NCBI GenBank assembly: GCA_026119855.1
Contig: JAOWBW010001598.1
Coordinates: forward strand, 184,181-248,180
Direction: 5' to 3'
Origin: Campanula takesimana
Taxonomy: Eukaryota > Streptophyta > Magnoliopsida > Asterales > Campanulaceae
Length of the DNA stretch: 64,000 nt
Shown: in pieces, positions 1 through 10,884 of the stretch
Numbering within the stretch: the stretch's first letter is position 1
How the letters are laid out: every line of letters starts with the position of its first letter
Notes under the pieces: model-generated
The model's input: the letters and a program-made list of their open reading frames with translations, nothing else
The model's database searches: none
Told to the model about the DNA's origin: nothing
Made by a program: the position numbers and the translations under genes

Positions 1-135
1 TTCAGGGATGTAGTTTGATTCGTCTCGTCGAGACAAAAAAATCAGTGTTCTCGGATTATTTTTTCGATTTATAATTAATGAGATATTTACTTTTGAAAAT
101 TTAGGGAAATTTTGGGTGATGACGTGGCAAATTCT
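1..135. mobile_element. Right end of a foldback-type element (TTCGTCTCG family)
   Basis: The first bases carry a near-palindrome (ATTCGTCTCGTCGAGAC) followed by an AT-rich stretch and GATGACGTGGCA. The same order of blocks forms the right arm of the inverted-repeat element at 4214-5354, whose arm ends in AATGACACGTGGC. I infer that the window opens in the right arm of a second family member; its left part lies outside. No coding capacity is visible. Confidence 0.55.
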
Positions 136-214
136 GGAACACACATGGTATTTTGCCCTTCCCTTTGTTTGTCAATCTAATTACAAGAATGTCACCGAAG
201 TTTTAAACTAAAAA

Positions 215-312
215 AGTAATCTAAACCCTTGATTTGTGTCTAATCCAATGACTATCATTGGTTCTCATGGTTCTTATGTAATTGAGTTCTCATAAGAGCA
301 TAACCCTATATA
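215..312. mobile_element. Right end of a microsatellite-flanked MITE (partial)
   Basis: The stretch with CATTGGTTCTCATGGTTCT and GAGTTCTCATAAGAGCA before a (TA)n run matches, with mismatches, the right arm of the complete element at 1832-2185 (CTTGGTTCTCACGGTTCTCA, TTCTCATTTGAGCACC). It abuts TA-rich DNA like the complete copy does. The left part is missing or too diverged to see. Confidence 0.5.
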
Positions 313-431
313 TGCATATATACATATACATATATATATATACATATATATATATAGATAGATATATATATACATATACATATATATATACATATATTCA
401 CATATATATATATATATATATACATATATAT
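300..431. repeat. (TA)n/(TACA)n microsatellite
   Basis: Low-complexity TA/TACATA/TAGATA tract. The open frame over it is an artefact of the repeat. It forms the left border of the large hairpin element that follows. Confidence 0.9.
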
Positions 432-1749
432 GGAGTTGCTAGGATACCCCTTTCAAGGGTATCCTAACAAGTGGCCACATATTTTATGACAAAAATGATC
501 ATTAGTTTCTTCCTAAAGCAAACACATAATTTGGGCAAAATTGTAATCTCAAATTAAGTAGCCCCCACCCTCCATCTTCTTTCCAATTTCTTCCCCATTT
601 GCACCAGATTTTATTCCTAATTCTTCATCTTTATACCTCCGGCCATCATATTTTTAAGAAATCTTCACACCTCTTTTCCTTCATAAAATCATGTTCTACC
701 ATTCTAATGGGCTTTAGAGTAGTTATCCAGCAACATGTTTGCTCTCATAAATTTAATTCACTCTTATGGTATGGAGTGGCATCCAAGCCAATATGAGTCT
801 CTCCTGACAATGGCATTATCTAAATACACAAAGGCAGTCCATGGAAAGATCTGAGCATTAAAACAGCAAGGAAATACAAGTCAAACCTGTTCTTTATAAG
901 TCAGAAGAATGGAACACAATTTAGCTATAATGTCATGTAATGTAATTTATCTTATTTTTTTTGTAATTGAAGGAAAAAGATGTGAATTTCTGGGGAAAAT
1001 GGTGTTCATGCCTGAGGTAGAAATGGAAGAAATGGGAATAATATTGATGAAAATTGGGAAGAAGATGGAGGGTTGAGGCTAGATAATTTGAGATTACTAT
1101 TTTGCCTCAACCCTCCATCTTCTTCCCAATTTTCATCAATATTATTCCCATTTCTTCCATTTCTACCTCCGGCATGAACACCATTTTCCCCAGAAATTCA
1201 CATCTTTTTCCTTCAATTACAGAAAAATAAGATAAATTACATTACATGACATTATAGCTAAATTGTGTTCCATTCTTACGACTCATAAAGAACAGGTTTG
1301 ACTTGTATTTCCTTGCTGTTTTAATGCTCAGATCTTTCCATGAACTGCCTTTGTGTATTTAGATAATGCCATTGTCAAGAGAGACTCATATTAGCTCGGA
1401 TGCCACTCCATACCATAAGAGTGAATTAAATTTATGAGAGCAAACATGTTGCTGGATAACTATTCTAAAGCCCATTAGAATGGTAGAACATGGTTTTATG
1501 AAGGAAAAAAGGTGTGAAGATTTTTTAAAAATATGATGGCCGGAGGTATAAAGATGAAGAATTTGGAATAAAATCTGGTGCAAATGGGGAAGAAATTGGG
1601 AAGAAGATGGAGGGTGGGGGCTACTTAATTTGAGATTACAATTTTGCCCAAATTATGTGTTTGCTTTAGGAAGAAACTAATGGTCATTTTTGTCATAAAA
1701 TATGTGGCCACTTGTTAGGATACCCTTGAAGCGGGTATCTTAGCAACTC

Positions 1750-1750
<1 letters not shown>
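432..1750. mobile_element. Large hairpin (foldback/micron-like) element
   Basis: Two arms of about 650 bp (432-1079 and 1104-1750) are near-perfect reverse complements around a 24-bp loop centred near 1091. The ends are GGAGTTGCTAGGATACCC and its complement, and each end contains its own small palindrome (AGGATACCC...GGGTATCCT). (TA)n DNA flanks both sides, as in microsatellite-targeting MITEs such as rice micron. Mirror-image 65-codon open frames (599-796 + and 1386-1583 -) only reflect the symmetry. No transposase is present. The loop region repeats a motif found near the outer ends, suggesting a head-to-head origin from a shorter element. Superfamily unknown. Confidence 0.85.

Positions 1751-1831
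<81 letters not shown>
1751..1831. repeat. Perfect (TA)n microsatellite
   Basis: About 80 bp of uninterrupted TA between the hairpin element and the next MITE. Confidence 0.95.
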
Positions 1832-1835
<4 letters not shown>

Positions 1836-2185
1836 GCGCTCCTGTGAGAACCATTTTAAATGAGAACCGTGAGAACCACTCATAACCGTTTGATTAAATA
1901 CAAAATCAATGGTCCAGATTATAGATACATTGGATACACTTGGATATAGTAGTTAATTTTTAAAAACACAATTGGATACATTAGTTTTTAACCTACTGTA
2001 TCCAAGTGCAACACTTGGATACAGTACATGTTTAGCTACTGTATCCAAGTGCAATATCAAAATTTATGTATTGTATCCAAGTGTATCTATAATCTGGACC
2101 CTTGATTTTGATTCTAATCTAATGGTTATGCTTGGTTCTCACGGTTCTCACGCAATTGTGGTTCTCATTTGAGCACCTACCTACA
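1832..2185. mobile_element. MITE inserted in (TA)n
   Basis: Imperfect terminal inverted repeats. The left arm holds TGAGAACCGTGAGAACC and ATGGTCCAGATTATAGATAC. The right arm holds GTATCTATAATCTGGACCC and GGTTCTCACGGTTCTCA. The interior repeats the motif TGTATCCAAGTG several times. TA repeats flank both sides, so the target-site duplication cannot be separated from the microsatellite. No coding capacity. Confidence 0.75.
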
Positions 2186-2205
2186 TATATATATATATAT
2201 ATATA

Positions 2206-2312
2206 TGTCTAGAGTTTCTACTATTTATTGATTAAACTTTATTTTACACCAAATTCAAAAAATAAAATTTTATCATATAAAAAAAATTTGCATGCAAAGT
2301 TGTCTATTTCCA
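2206..2312. repeat. Dispersed repeat, copy 1 (second copy at 20787-20895)
   Basis: The block beginning TAGAGTTTCTACTATTTATT and ending near GCATGCAAAGTTGTCTATTT recurs with few mismatches at 20787-20895. Both copies are preceded by TTTGAGCACCTACCTA and TA-rich DNA. Here the TA run is uninterrupted; at 20523 a Stowaway MITE sits in it. Confidence 0.8.
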
Positions 2313-3130
2313 AAGTAAAGATAACGACTTTTGTACGCTTCGCTCCGACGTTCGATTTGATGTGCGGTGCGTTGCGTGGTTCATCCGGAGTCAAAAGCCT
2401 GTTTCCGCGCACACGCTCAATTGACTCCAAAAACTTCAACGCCTTGTGTCCATCAATTATTATTTTTCCCTATATGTTGATCAAAATTAACAATTTTTAC
2501 TAAATAAAAAAATAAAATTATCATATAAAAATCAATTTACATGCAGGTTTAACCTCTCTACTTAAGTTAGACACTCAATATTCTGATCGACCCTAACTTC
2601 ATCCAAAATTGTTAGAAAATTCTAACGAAAACTAACGAGATTTATTACTGATTTTCAAATAAAATAAAAGAGGGACGGATGATATCCTTTAAATTTGTGG
2701 GAAAAAAATTATTGAATAAAAATTGTTTTTAGATATTTTATTATTGATTTTTCCCAAAATTATATAAAAATGTTAGAAAAATTAAACATATGAAATTATA
2801 AAAAGAAAAAATGAATGGTACCCTTTAAATTCTATTACTTATTAAAAAATATCATAATGAGCGGGACAATGAAACCTTGCCCTTTTATAATTAAGAGAGG
2901 ACATTAGGAACATTTACTTATTTTATTACAATAGTTATCTAAATTTTAAACTATAAAAGAAAAGTATAGTAAAAATTAAATAAAACATTTTACTTATTTT
3001 ACTTGCTTCCCGATTTACTTTCATCAAAGTACTCATCTAGAACATCTATCAAAGTGTCGTCTTGCATTCTTATTTTCCGCTCTAACTTAATCATTCAATA
3101 AAGTACAAGCTTTGAAACTAGCGGATGATA
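2313..3130. other. AT-rich spacer, no recognised feature
   Basis: No conserved gene or element found. A short patch of higher GC (about 2330-2430) has unremarkable open frames on both strands. The rest is AT-rich unique-looking sequence. Confidence 0.5.
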
Positions 3131-3960
3131 AATTACGATGATTATGCTCCATATTCCACCAATGCTAAAAAGCTTGCTACACCGAAACCGTTGATGTGAC
3201 AAGCAAGTACTTCTCTTATAATTATAAAAATGATGGGAAATTTTATGCTTTGCTTGACCACTGAATTAAAAATTAAAAGATCAAATGGATCTTCTTGTTC
3301 AAATTCAGTAGATAAATATTTATCAAATTCATCATTAGCACCGCCAATACGAGATTGTTGTCTTCCATAAAAGTTTGCCATAAATGATGATTGTGATGAG
3401 CTAGAGGAAGGTTAAATCAATGGCTTACTTAGACTAGCATCACCAATCACCATATATTGGCTTGTAGAAATTTTCTAAAAATACTTGTCCACCATTAACA
3501 ACTTTTTGACTTACGTTAGGAAAATTAGGATCACAGAACAAATAAAAGTTTGAACAATAATATTTTTAAATCATACTCTCTAACTCTCTATGATCTAATA
3601 ACTTAGCACCCAAAAAAATATCAAGAATATTAAGCAAATATTGTTTTTTACTTTTCTCGCATTTTAAAAACCGCATCTTTAAGAATAATATCACCTTGAA
3701 ACTCATAAAATATACTAGAAATTTCTATACAATGATCAAGAACTAAAAAAATAAAAGTAGGGTACCGGATAGCGCCATATAAGCTATATTATGTGCGGTA
3801 TGTGCCTCATGAAATATTCTACATGCAAGTAATCTCTTTTGAATTTTCTATGAATCATCAATCCAATGGCATGTTACCCCCATATAAACATGTCATATTT
3901 TTTTTACCACTCCATATAGGAACAAATAGAAACTATAGATGACAAATTAGCAAGCATATT
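3130..3960 (-). pseudogene. Decayed hAT transposase
   Basis: On the minus strand, 3381-3142 encodes a stretch (DEFDKYLSTE...DPFDLLIFNS...FPIIFIIIREVLAC) that fits the hAT C-terminal dimerisation region (E-x-D-x-Y-L, then F-D-x-L, then P-x-L-x-x-x-A-R-D-x-L-A). Further upstream (about 3900-3780) pieces resembling the hAT WIDDxWKxQKR and HTAHN segments appear, broken by stop codons. Key residues and the reading frame are lost. Ends with terminal inverted repeats or an 8-bp duplication were not found, so only the coding remnant is annotated. Confidence 0.7.
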
Positions 3961-4213
3961 ACATAAATTAATTTTATATTCTCCTACTATATTTTCAACA
4001 TCACGAGTGAGGGTTGTACAAGTTACTTTGCTAGCGGCGGGAATTAAGAGAATTAAAGAATACTTAATTGTTCATAGTTTTCATTATTGTTATCAGGTGA
4101 ATTGAAGGGAAGGGATTACTTACAAACAAATTTGGCCATTTTTTCATATGATTTAGATGTTCATATGAAAATAAACTAGAAGAAGATCGAGAAGACCTAC
4201 TAATATGATCATA

Positions 4214-5354
4214 TAAAAAAAACCACTAATAATTTTAAAATGTCATATCTTGAGATTTTTAAGTCGGAAAAATAAAATAAAAATACTGTTGTGTTCGTCT
4301 CGACGAGACGAATCAAACCAGATAGGTCATGATATGGTTTTTTTTTTAAACATACTTTTTAACACAAAAAAAATTGAGATGCTCGTCTTCTGAGATGTAA
4401 CAATCTGTTCTGATAAAAGTAACAGTTTCATATTCAAAAAGTAACACGTTTACTATCAAATGTAACATCAGTTTTTCAAAAGAAATATAAATAGTATGAT
4501 AGAGTTCATATATGATTATAATTTGTTATAAAGATAAATGTCACAATAAAGGATTGTAACACTTTTTTAAAAAATGTAACACTTTCTTTTTTAAAAAAAT
4601 GTAACCATAATTTTGCAGAAATGGATTAAGGATAATACAAGATTTACAACAAAACTAATCTTACATTTTATAATAAATGAATGTAACATTTTTTCTCTCA
4701 ATTGTAACATTTTCTATTCCATAATGTAACATGATAGTTTTAAATAAATGTGATTTTTTTTATTGGTAAACACTTAATGATTTATCAATTACAAAATGTT
4801 GAATGTAACAATTGAAAATTTGTAATGTAACATAGTTGTTTTGCAGAATGAAAAATAAATAAAATTGAACTAGTTTGATTGTGTTTTCTTTTTTGAGAAA
4901 GTAACAATTGAAATGCAACCGATTATATAAATGGATTCCTACTTTTTTTTAACTAAAAAAAAAAGATAATATTTACTCTGTAGAACTGTTACATTCATCT
5001 TTATAGCAAATTATAATCATATATGCACTCTATTATACTTCAATCATTACTTTTTCTAACCCAAAAACTATTTAATTTTTTTGCGAAACTGCTGTTACAT
5101 CTTACAATAAAGTATTATTTTTTAAGATTAAACTTTTACTTTCTTCATAAAAACGTGTTAATTTTTTTACGACGAGCAGCTCATTTTTTTTGCGCATTAA
5201 AAAGTATGTTTTTTTAAAAAAACAAACCATATCATTACCTATCTAGTTTTATTCGTCTCGTTGAGACGAATACAACAGTATTTTTAATTATTTTTTTTCA
5301 ACTTAAAAATATAAAGATATCGCATTTTAAAGTTATTGGAGGTTTTTTTTTAAT
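4214..5354. mobile_element. Non-autonomous long-TIR/foldback element
   Basis: Inverted arms of at least 190 bp (4214-4400 and 5165-5354) align as reverse complements. They include a core palindrome TTCGTCTCGACGAGACGAA (4297) / TTCGTCTCGTTGAGACGAA (5251) and the flanking block AAATACTGTTGT. The centre is AT-rich and carries about ten scattered copies of TGTAACA/TGTAACATTTT. No coding frame of note. A related right arm opens the window. Target-site duplications could not be fixed, so the superfamily is open. Confidence 0.75.
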
Positions 5355-6490
5355 GACACGTGGCGCATTGTGAGTGAAGACACTGACAGCTACTAGGCGG
5401 GCGGGCACTCAACGGGCGGGGCGGTCCGGGTTTGACCCATGGAGGATCCATATAACCATGTGAGACGGTCTCACATGAGTCTTTGTCAAAAATAAAATAA
5501 AATACTCCAGGTCTCTAAAGTGAAATTTTCGAGAAAAACTTGTTTTACAATCGTTTTAGTGTAAAATATGTTTTCATCTTTTAACGAAAAATAAATTCTC
5601 TTAATGTGAAATAGGTTTTACATATCTCTTTATGTAAAACAGGTTTTTTCATAAAGCTGACTCATAAATAAATAAATATTCGATTTTAACTTTGAGGACA
5701 TTTTCCTTCAAAAAAAAAAAACTTTGAGGACATTTAAAATGTTAAAAAAAAAAAAAGCACTTTTAATAGTATTCTCTAAATGATCTCACCATATTATATC
5801 AAGAGTATATAAGTGTGAATTAGAACCTGTTCTTTTTAATGAATAATTTAATATCTTATCCATTAAATAAATTTCATTTTGGAATAATATTTGTTTTAGT
5901 GATCAAAAGCGTGTAAATTAGTTCCTTATAATTCGATCGAGAAGACATTTAAATAGATTTTTTTATAATAACTGAAAAATAATTAATGCAACAGGTATTT
6001 GTAGGGTAATGAATCAAAATAATTGTGTACAAAAGTAACCAATACTCCCCCCCCCCCCCCAATCCCCAACGGTTTGGTGTAAACATTGCACTATTTCTTT
6101 AAATGGTGCAAAATTTGCACCAAATGTAAACTATCATCTCCAACAATCATGTTTTATTGCATCAAAAAGCATATTCTTAGAATATTGTTTATTATTGCAT
6201 TTCATTTAATATGTTTTCTACTAATTAGTATATTATTATTACATTCTAATAAATTAATTAGTAAGATATAAATTATATAATTATATTAGATTACAAAATA
6301 AAATAAAATAACATAAATTTATTTATTTAAAATAAATAATTTAAAATGCAATTAAATAGATAACCGGAATACATTCAAAATGAAATTATAATTAAAAAAA
6401 AAAGTCATAAATTAGTGCATCTTATCATTGTGCAAGCAATGTACAAGTGAGAGAAATATATTATTATTTAGAAATAGTTACATGTCAAAA
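5355..6490. other. Spacer with poly-C tract
   Basis: No gene recognised. Contains a run of 14 or so C at 6047-6060 and AT-rich DNA. A pair of GGTGCAAAATTTGCACC-like sequences (6103-6121) and similar motifs near 6740-6770 hint at an old Tourist-type MITE, too diverged to delimit. Confidence 0.4.
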
Positions 6491-6494
6491 GTGA

Positions 6495-6668
6495 TACTAC
6501 TTTTGTCCCAAAATGATCTTCACATTTTTTTTTTTACTTTTACTATAAAAAAAACTTTGAGCAATAATGGATGGAGTAGTAATTATTATTGTTAGAGAGT
6601 AAAAATTATTTATTTTAAGATGAAAGAAATATAAATACAATACATTTATTTTTGAGATGGAGTGAGTT
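6495..6668. mobile_element. Degenerate Stowaway-like MITE
   Basis: Left end ACTACTTTTGTCCCAAAATG and right end TTTTTGAGATGGAGTGAG are inverted-repeat versions of the Stowaway terminus (CTCCCTCCGTCCCAAAA), both diverged. AT-rich interior. Confidence 0.45.
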
Positions 6669-6688
6669 AAAGGAGTATGTATAAAGAA

Positions 6689-6712
6689 GAAAAGAGAGAG
6701 AGAGAGAGAGAA
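6689..6712. repeat. (GA)n microsatellite
   Basis: Run of GA dinucleotides just upstream of the Harbinger element. Confidence 0.9.
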
Positions 6713-7439
6713 TATAGCGCACCTTTATAAGCTGCGCCAATTTTGAAGCGCAAAAGGTGTTGCACCATTTTCGAAGACCCTTTTAGAGCATGGTTGAGGA
6801 TGGCGCAAAGTTGTCTCTATGTTTACGTTTGAAGATTTGGCGTTCCATTTGGACACTTTTATTTATTAAGAGCCCGTTTGGTGTAGCGGCACGTCTCAAA
6901 CGGGGTAAAAAAAAAAATCTGTCGTTCGCTTACTAATCGTATCAATGGAGAGTTTTAGAGCGTCGCGTTCTGAAAATCTAGGCCCATTTTGGCCGCTCAA
7001 AATTGTAGCGTCTACAAAGAAGCTACAAAATAGAACGCTAAATATAATCTGTTTTCTCCCTAATACCCCTAAACCCACGTACATCAACCCTATTTTTTTT
7101 TCTCAAAATCTTTTCCTCTCTACCTCTAGTGTGCGACAGCGGGGCTCTCTGTAAACCTATTGCCGTGAAGTTGACGATACAAGGTATGTTCTTCACTTTC
7201 TTCCTCTCATGTCTAGTTTAAGCAATTTGTCTCTCATGTGTTCAAGCAATCTAGCTTTGCATATGCATGTTCATAAAGTAAACCCTTCATATAGTAATGT
7301 CTCGACCTTATGTGATTGTAGCAGACAAGATTTTTGTGAGATAAATGAAACTTCTAATTTGCAGCAATCGCAAAATATATAATCAAGTGCTTGAATAAAT
7401 TTTGGTCAACATAAGCATGGATATTACCATTAACCTATA

Positions 7440-7588
7440 CTCCCTCTGTCTCAAAACAACTTGCAATATTTTGAATATTCACGGGAATTAAGGAAATAGT
7501 ATATATAATAAAAAGTATTGTGAGTAAGATGATTTAAGATTGGGACACTCAAAAAAAATTAGTGCAAGTTGTTTTGGGACGGAGGGAG
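7440..7588. mobile_element. Stowaway MITE inside the Harbinger 5' leader
   Basis: Ends CTCCCTCTGTCTCAAAACA and TGTTTTGGGACGGAGGGAG are inverted repeats, flanked by TA (7438-7439, 7589-7590). Stowaway MITEs are mobilised by Tc1/mariner transposases. Nested in the Harbinger element, so it is younger. Confidence 0.9.
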
Positions 7589-7879
7589 TATACTTTGCAA
7601 CATTTTATTTCATCACAAGTGATTGGAATTGACAGAACTAAGATTAATGAGTAACTTAATTAAAGTTCAAATATTAACATGAAAGTTGTTAGGAAAACTA
7701 TCAGCATTTGTTACTGAGAGAAGGTTGCAGAACCATTACTGCTTGTTACATAGAGAATACAATGTGTGTCATCTATCTGTGTGCCATACAAGTTTTTTTT
7801 CTTTAATTGTAAAGCTTCTTTTTAAATTATATAGTTAATTGTGCATCTTTTAATAGTTGATTGTGTATAATTATAGTAG

Positions 7880-9068
7880 ATGGCTCCTAATGGTAAAGGG
7901 AAAAAGGTCCAAAACATAAATGATGAAAGTCAAGATGTTATTGAAGTGGATGGGGATGACAATGATAGAGCCTCTTGGGATAGTTATTTGCATAAAACTT
8001 TTATAAGACTTTGTGTAGATGATAAAGATAAAGGAAACATGCCAACAACACACTTCAGTTCTCAAGGTTGGGAAAACATTGCCACACGCTTTTTGGAAGA
8101 AACTAAAAAATCTTATACTCGTGGCCAACTAAAAAACCATTGGGATCGTATGAGAAAAGAATGGCAAGCTTGGATTATGATAAAATCAAAGGCGACTGGT
8201 CTTGGCTGGGACCCTGAAAAGAAAACACCTATGGCATCTAAGACTTGGTGGGACGAAATGGCAAAGGTATATTCCTATTTGATTTATATTGTTTGATGTT
8301 GTTAATGATGTTGATTTTCTCAAATTTATAATGGCCGCACTTTATTTTTTTCAAGTTAACAAGCGGGTTTTACCATTTAAGAAGAGGGGTTTAGAACATG
8401 AGGAAGACTATTTTATCCTATTTTCTCATGCTACAGCGACAGGGGATAATGCTTGGGCACCAAGTCAAGGCCTTCCAACTGAAGAGCCATATGTCCCGCA
8501 AACATGATAAAACGAGTGGTTACAATGATATTTCATTAGAAGAGACTAGAAATGACGAGGACGAGGATGAGTATGAACAAATGCAGTCGCCTGAAAATGA
8601 GTTTCAGGTGGATGAATACGTCAAAGAAGAGCAAGCATTGAGGGTCAAAGTATTCGTAAAAGAAAGAGGTTGACAGGTGCAGATAAAATATGTGAATCTT
8701 TTGATCGCATTGCTACTCACATGGAGCGTCGATCCACAGCTACAATGTCCATAATCAATGGTATTAGTGTGAAGGAAACCCTCAAAGTTTTGAATCAAGT
8801 GCCTGGTGTAATTGCTGGGAGTCCTTTATGGCTATTTGCTTGTAGATTATTTTCCAAACCATACAACAGGGAATTGTTTATTAACATTGAGGATAATGAT
8901 CTACGACTTATCTGGTTGAAGGATATGGAGCTAAGGGAACCACCTGTCAATTCTTCACAACAACTTGATCATTTCTCTGGCGGATTTACCCAATTGCTTG
9001 CTCAGTCTCCTACTAGACATTCTCAACTGTTAGCCCGCCCTTCAAACGGATTTGCTCGTTTTGCCTAG
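7880..9068 (+). pseudogene. Harbinger ORF1, MYB/SANT-like DNA-binding protein (frameshifted)
   Basis: Exon 1 (7880-8266) starts MAPNGKGKK and contains a MYB/SANT-like trihelix domain (about residues 30-128; W-D-x-Y-L, GQLKNHWDRMRKEW, TWWDEMAK), the usual DNA-binding partner of PIF/Harbinger transposases. A short intron (GT at 8267, best acceptor AG at 8362-8363) leads to exon 2 (RVLPFKKRGLEHEEDY...ATGDNAW). The frame then breaks near 8490-8510, continues one frame over through an acidic Asp/Glu-rich linker (8510-8645), and returns to the original frame near 8645-8655 for the C-terminal part ending GFARFA. The two shifts are compensating but put stops in the uninterrupted frames. In the family ORF1 binds the subterminal repeats and imports the transposase. 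Confidence 0.8.
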
Positions 9069-9290
9069 CCCACTAGGATTAGTATTTTGATTTATTACTA
9101 CCAAGTCAAGTGAGAGATATTTTAATTTTTTGGTGCATCAAATTTTTATATGCTCAATTAGTATTTTTTTAATTGTTTTTTGTTTTTCTTTTCACTTCAT
9201 TGGAAAGTGATGCTACTTTATTTATTTATTTTCATCAATGCTACTTATTTTTAATATTTTTGCTAATAAATTCTTTTACTACAGTGTAAT

Positions 9291-10700
9291 ATGGATGATG
9301 GTGATTTGGATTATTGGGTTAAGATGGTTGAAGAATTGGAAAAGCGGAATGATGGAGATTCAAGTGATTCCGAGCATGAAGACGGAGAAACATATTACAA
9401 CAACTTTTTAAACCAGGTTATGGATGAGTTTCAAGAAGATTTAGAGATTTTTCAAGTTGTTGAATGTACGAAAAATTACTATATCAAACATGTACATAAA
9501 GAATCAGCAAGGACTTCATTTAAAACTGGTCAAGATTGGGTGAACGAAAAACTTGAAGGTAATCCTAGGGTATGTCAAGAAAATTTGCGAATGTTGCCGC
9601 ATGTTTTTGAAAATTTTTGTACTATTTTAGAAACTAGATATGGTTTAAAACCCAGTAACCAGGTAACAACGAAGGAAAAAGTTGCCATTTTCATATATAT
9701 CGTTGGGCAAGGAGCAACGAATAGGCAAGCTCAAGATTTATTTCGTCGTTCTGGTTGGTCAATTCACAAGCATTTCTATGATGTTCTCAATGCGGTAGTA
9801 AGGATGTCAGTTGATTACATTAAACCGAATGAAGATCGAGGAGCTCAATTTCATCCACACATAACGAAGAATCCCAAGTATCAATTTTTTGAGGTGATTG
9901 ACATTTACTTACTCATTAATGTGATTTATTTTTTTATGAAATACTAAAATACATAACTTTTTGTTATCATGTAGAATTGCATAGGTGCAATTAATGGAAC
10001 TCATGTACGTGCTGTACCACCAAAAGAAAATATTGCAGCATACATAGGAAGAAAAGGATATGCTACTCAAAATATTTTGGCAATATGCGATTTTGATATG
10101 TGTTTCATATTTGTATGGGCTAGCTGGGAAGGAATTGCGCATGATTCACGCATATTTGAGCTTGCTAGATCAAAAGTGGAACTCAAGTTTCCACATCCAC
10201 CAAACGGTACATATCCATTCAATATCGATTAATCACATATTTTTATGGTATATTTTTATATAATGATACTTATGCAGGGAAACATTACTTGGTTGATGCC
10301 GGGTATCCAAATACAAAAGGTTTTCTCGCACCTTTTAAAAATGAAAGATATCATTTACCTGACTTCCGACGGGGTTTAAGAGCATCTCAACATCCAAGGA
10401 ATAGAAAAGAAAGGTTTAACAAAGCTCATTGTTCTCTGAGAAGTGTCATTGAAAGGTCTTTTGGAGTTTGGAAGGCAAGATTCAAAATTTTAAAGGTCAT
10501 GCCCGCTTTTCCTTTCAAGAAAGACACAAATGCTAATTATAATTGCAACAATGGCAATACACAACTTCATTCGACGTGAAAACAATATTGATGCTGACAT
10601 GTTTTTCCATTATGAAAAGCCCAGTGATTGCCCTGATGATAGTGATGATGAGATAAATGAAAATCAAAATTTAAGTGAAGCATATGAAGTTCCCAAATAA
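9291..10700 (+). pseudogene. PIF/Harbinger DDE transposase (HARBI1-like), inactive
   Basis: Three exons: 9291-9893, 9975-10206 and 10278 to the stop at 10700, all with GT..AG introns. The N-terminal helix-turn-helix region (VTTKEKVAIFIYIVGQGATNR) and the catalytic domain are recognisable. The first catalytic position of the AIDGTH motif reads AINGTH (codon AAT, 9993-9995), so the metal-binding Asp is Asn. The second Asp (LVDAGYPN, 10295-10297) and the Glu (VIERSFGVWK, 10451-10453) are kept. A 1-nt shift near 10522-10530 moves the conserved tail (the part with MAIHNFIRR) into another frame ending at 10700. The protein would lack catalysis. Confidence 0.88.
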
Positions 10701-10884
10701 ACTAACCGTAGAGAAGAAAATCGCTTGATGGATAACTTTCGACAGACTTTATTGCAATCTATTTGTGCTAGCTCTTATTGGACTTGATTTATAATACTAT
10801 CTTAAGTATTTTTTGGAGAATTTATTTCTATGCAAGGTTACGTTGAACTTTGAACTTTTTTTTTTTTGTTATTTTTAACTTTTA

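Noticed and set aside
282..467. 61-codon Tyr/Ile-rich open frame
   Set aside because: Translation of a (TA)n/(TACA)n microsatellite.
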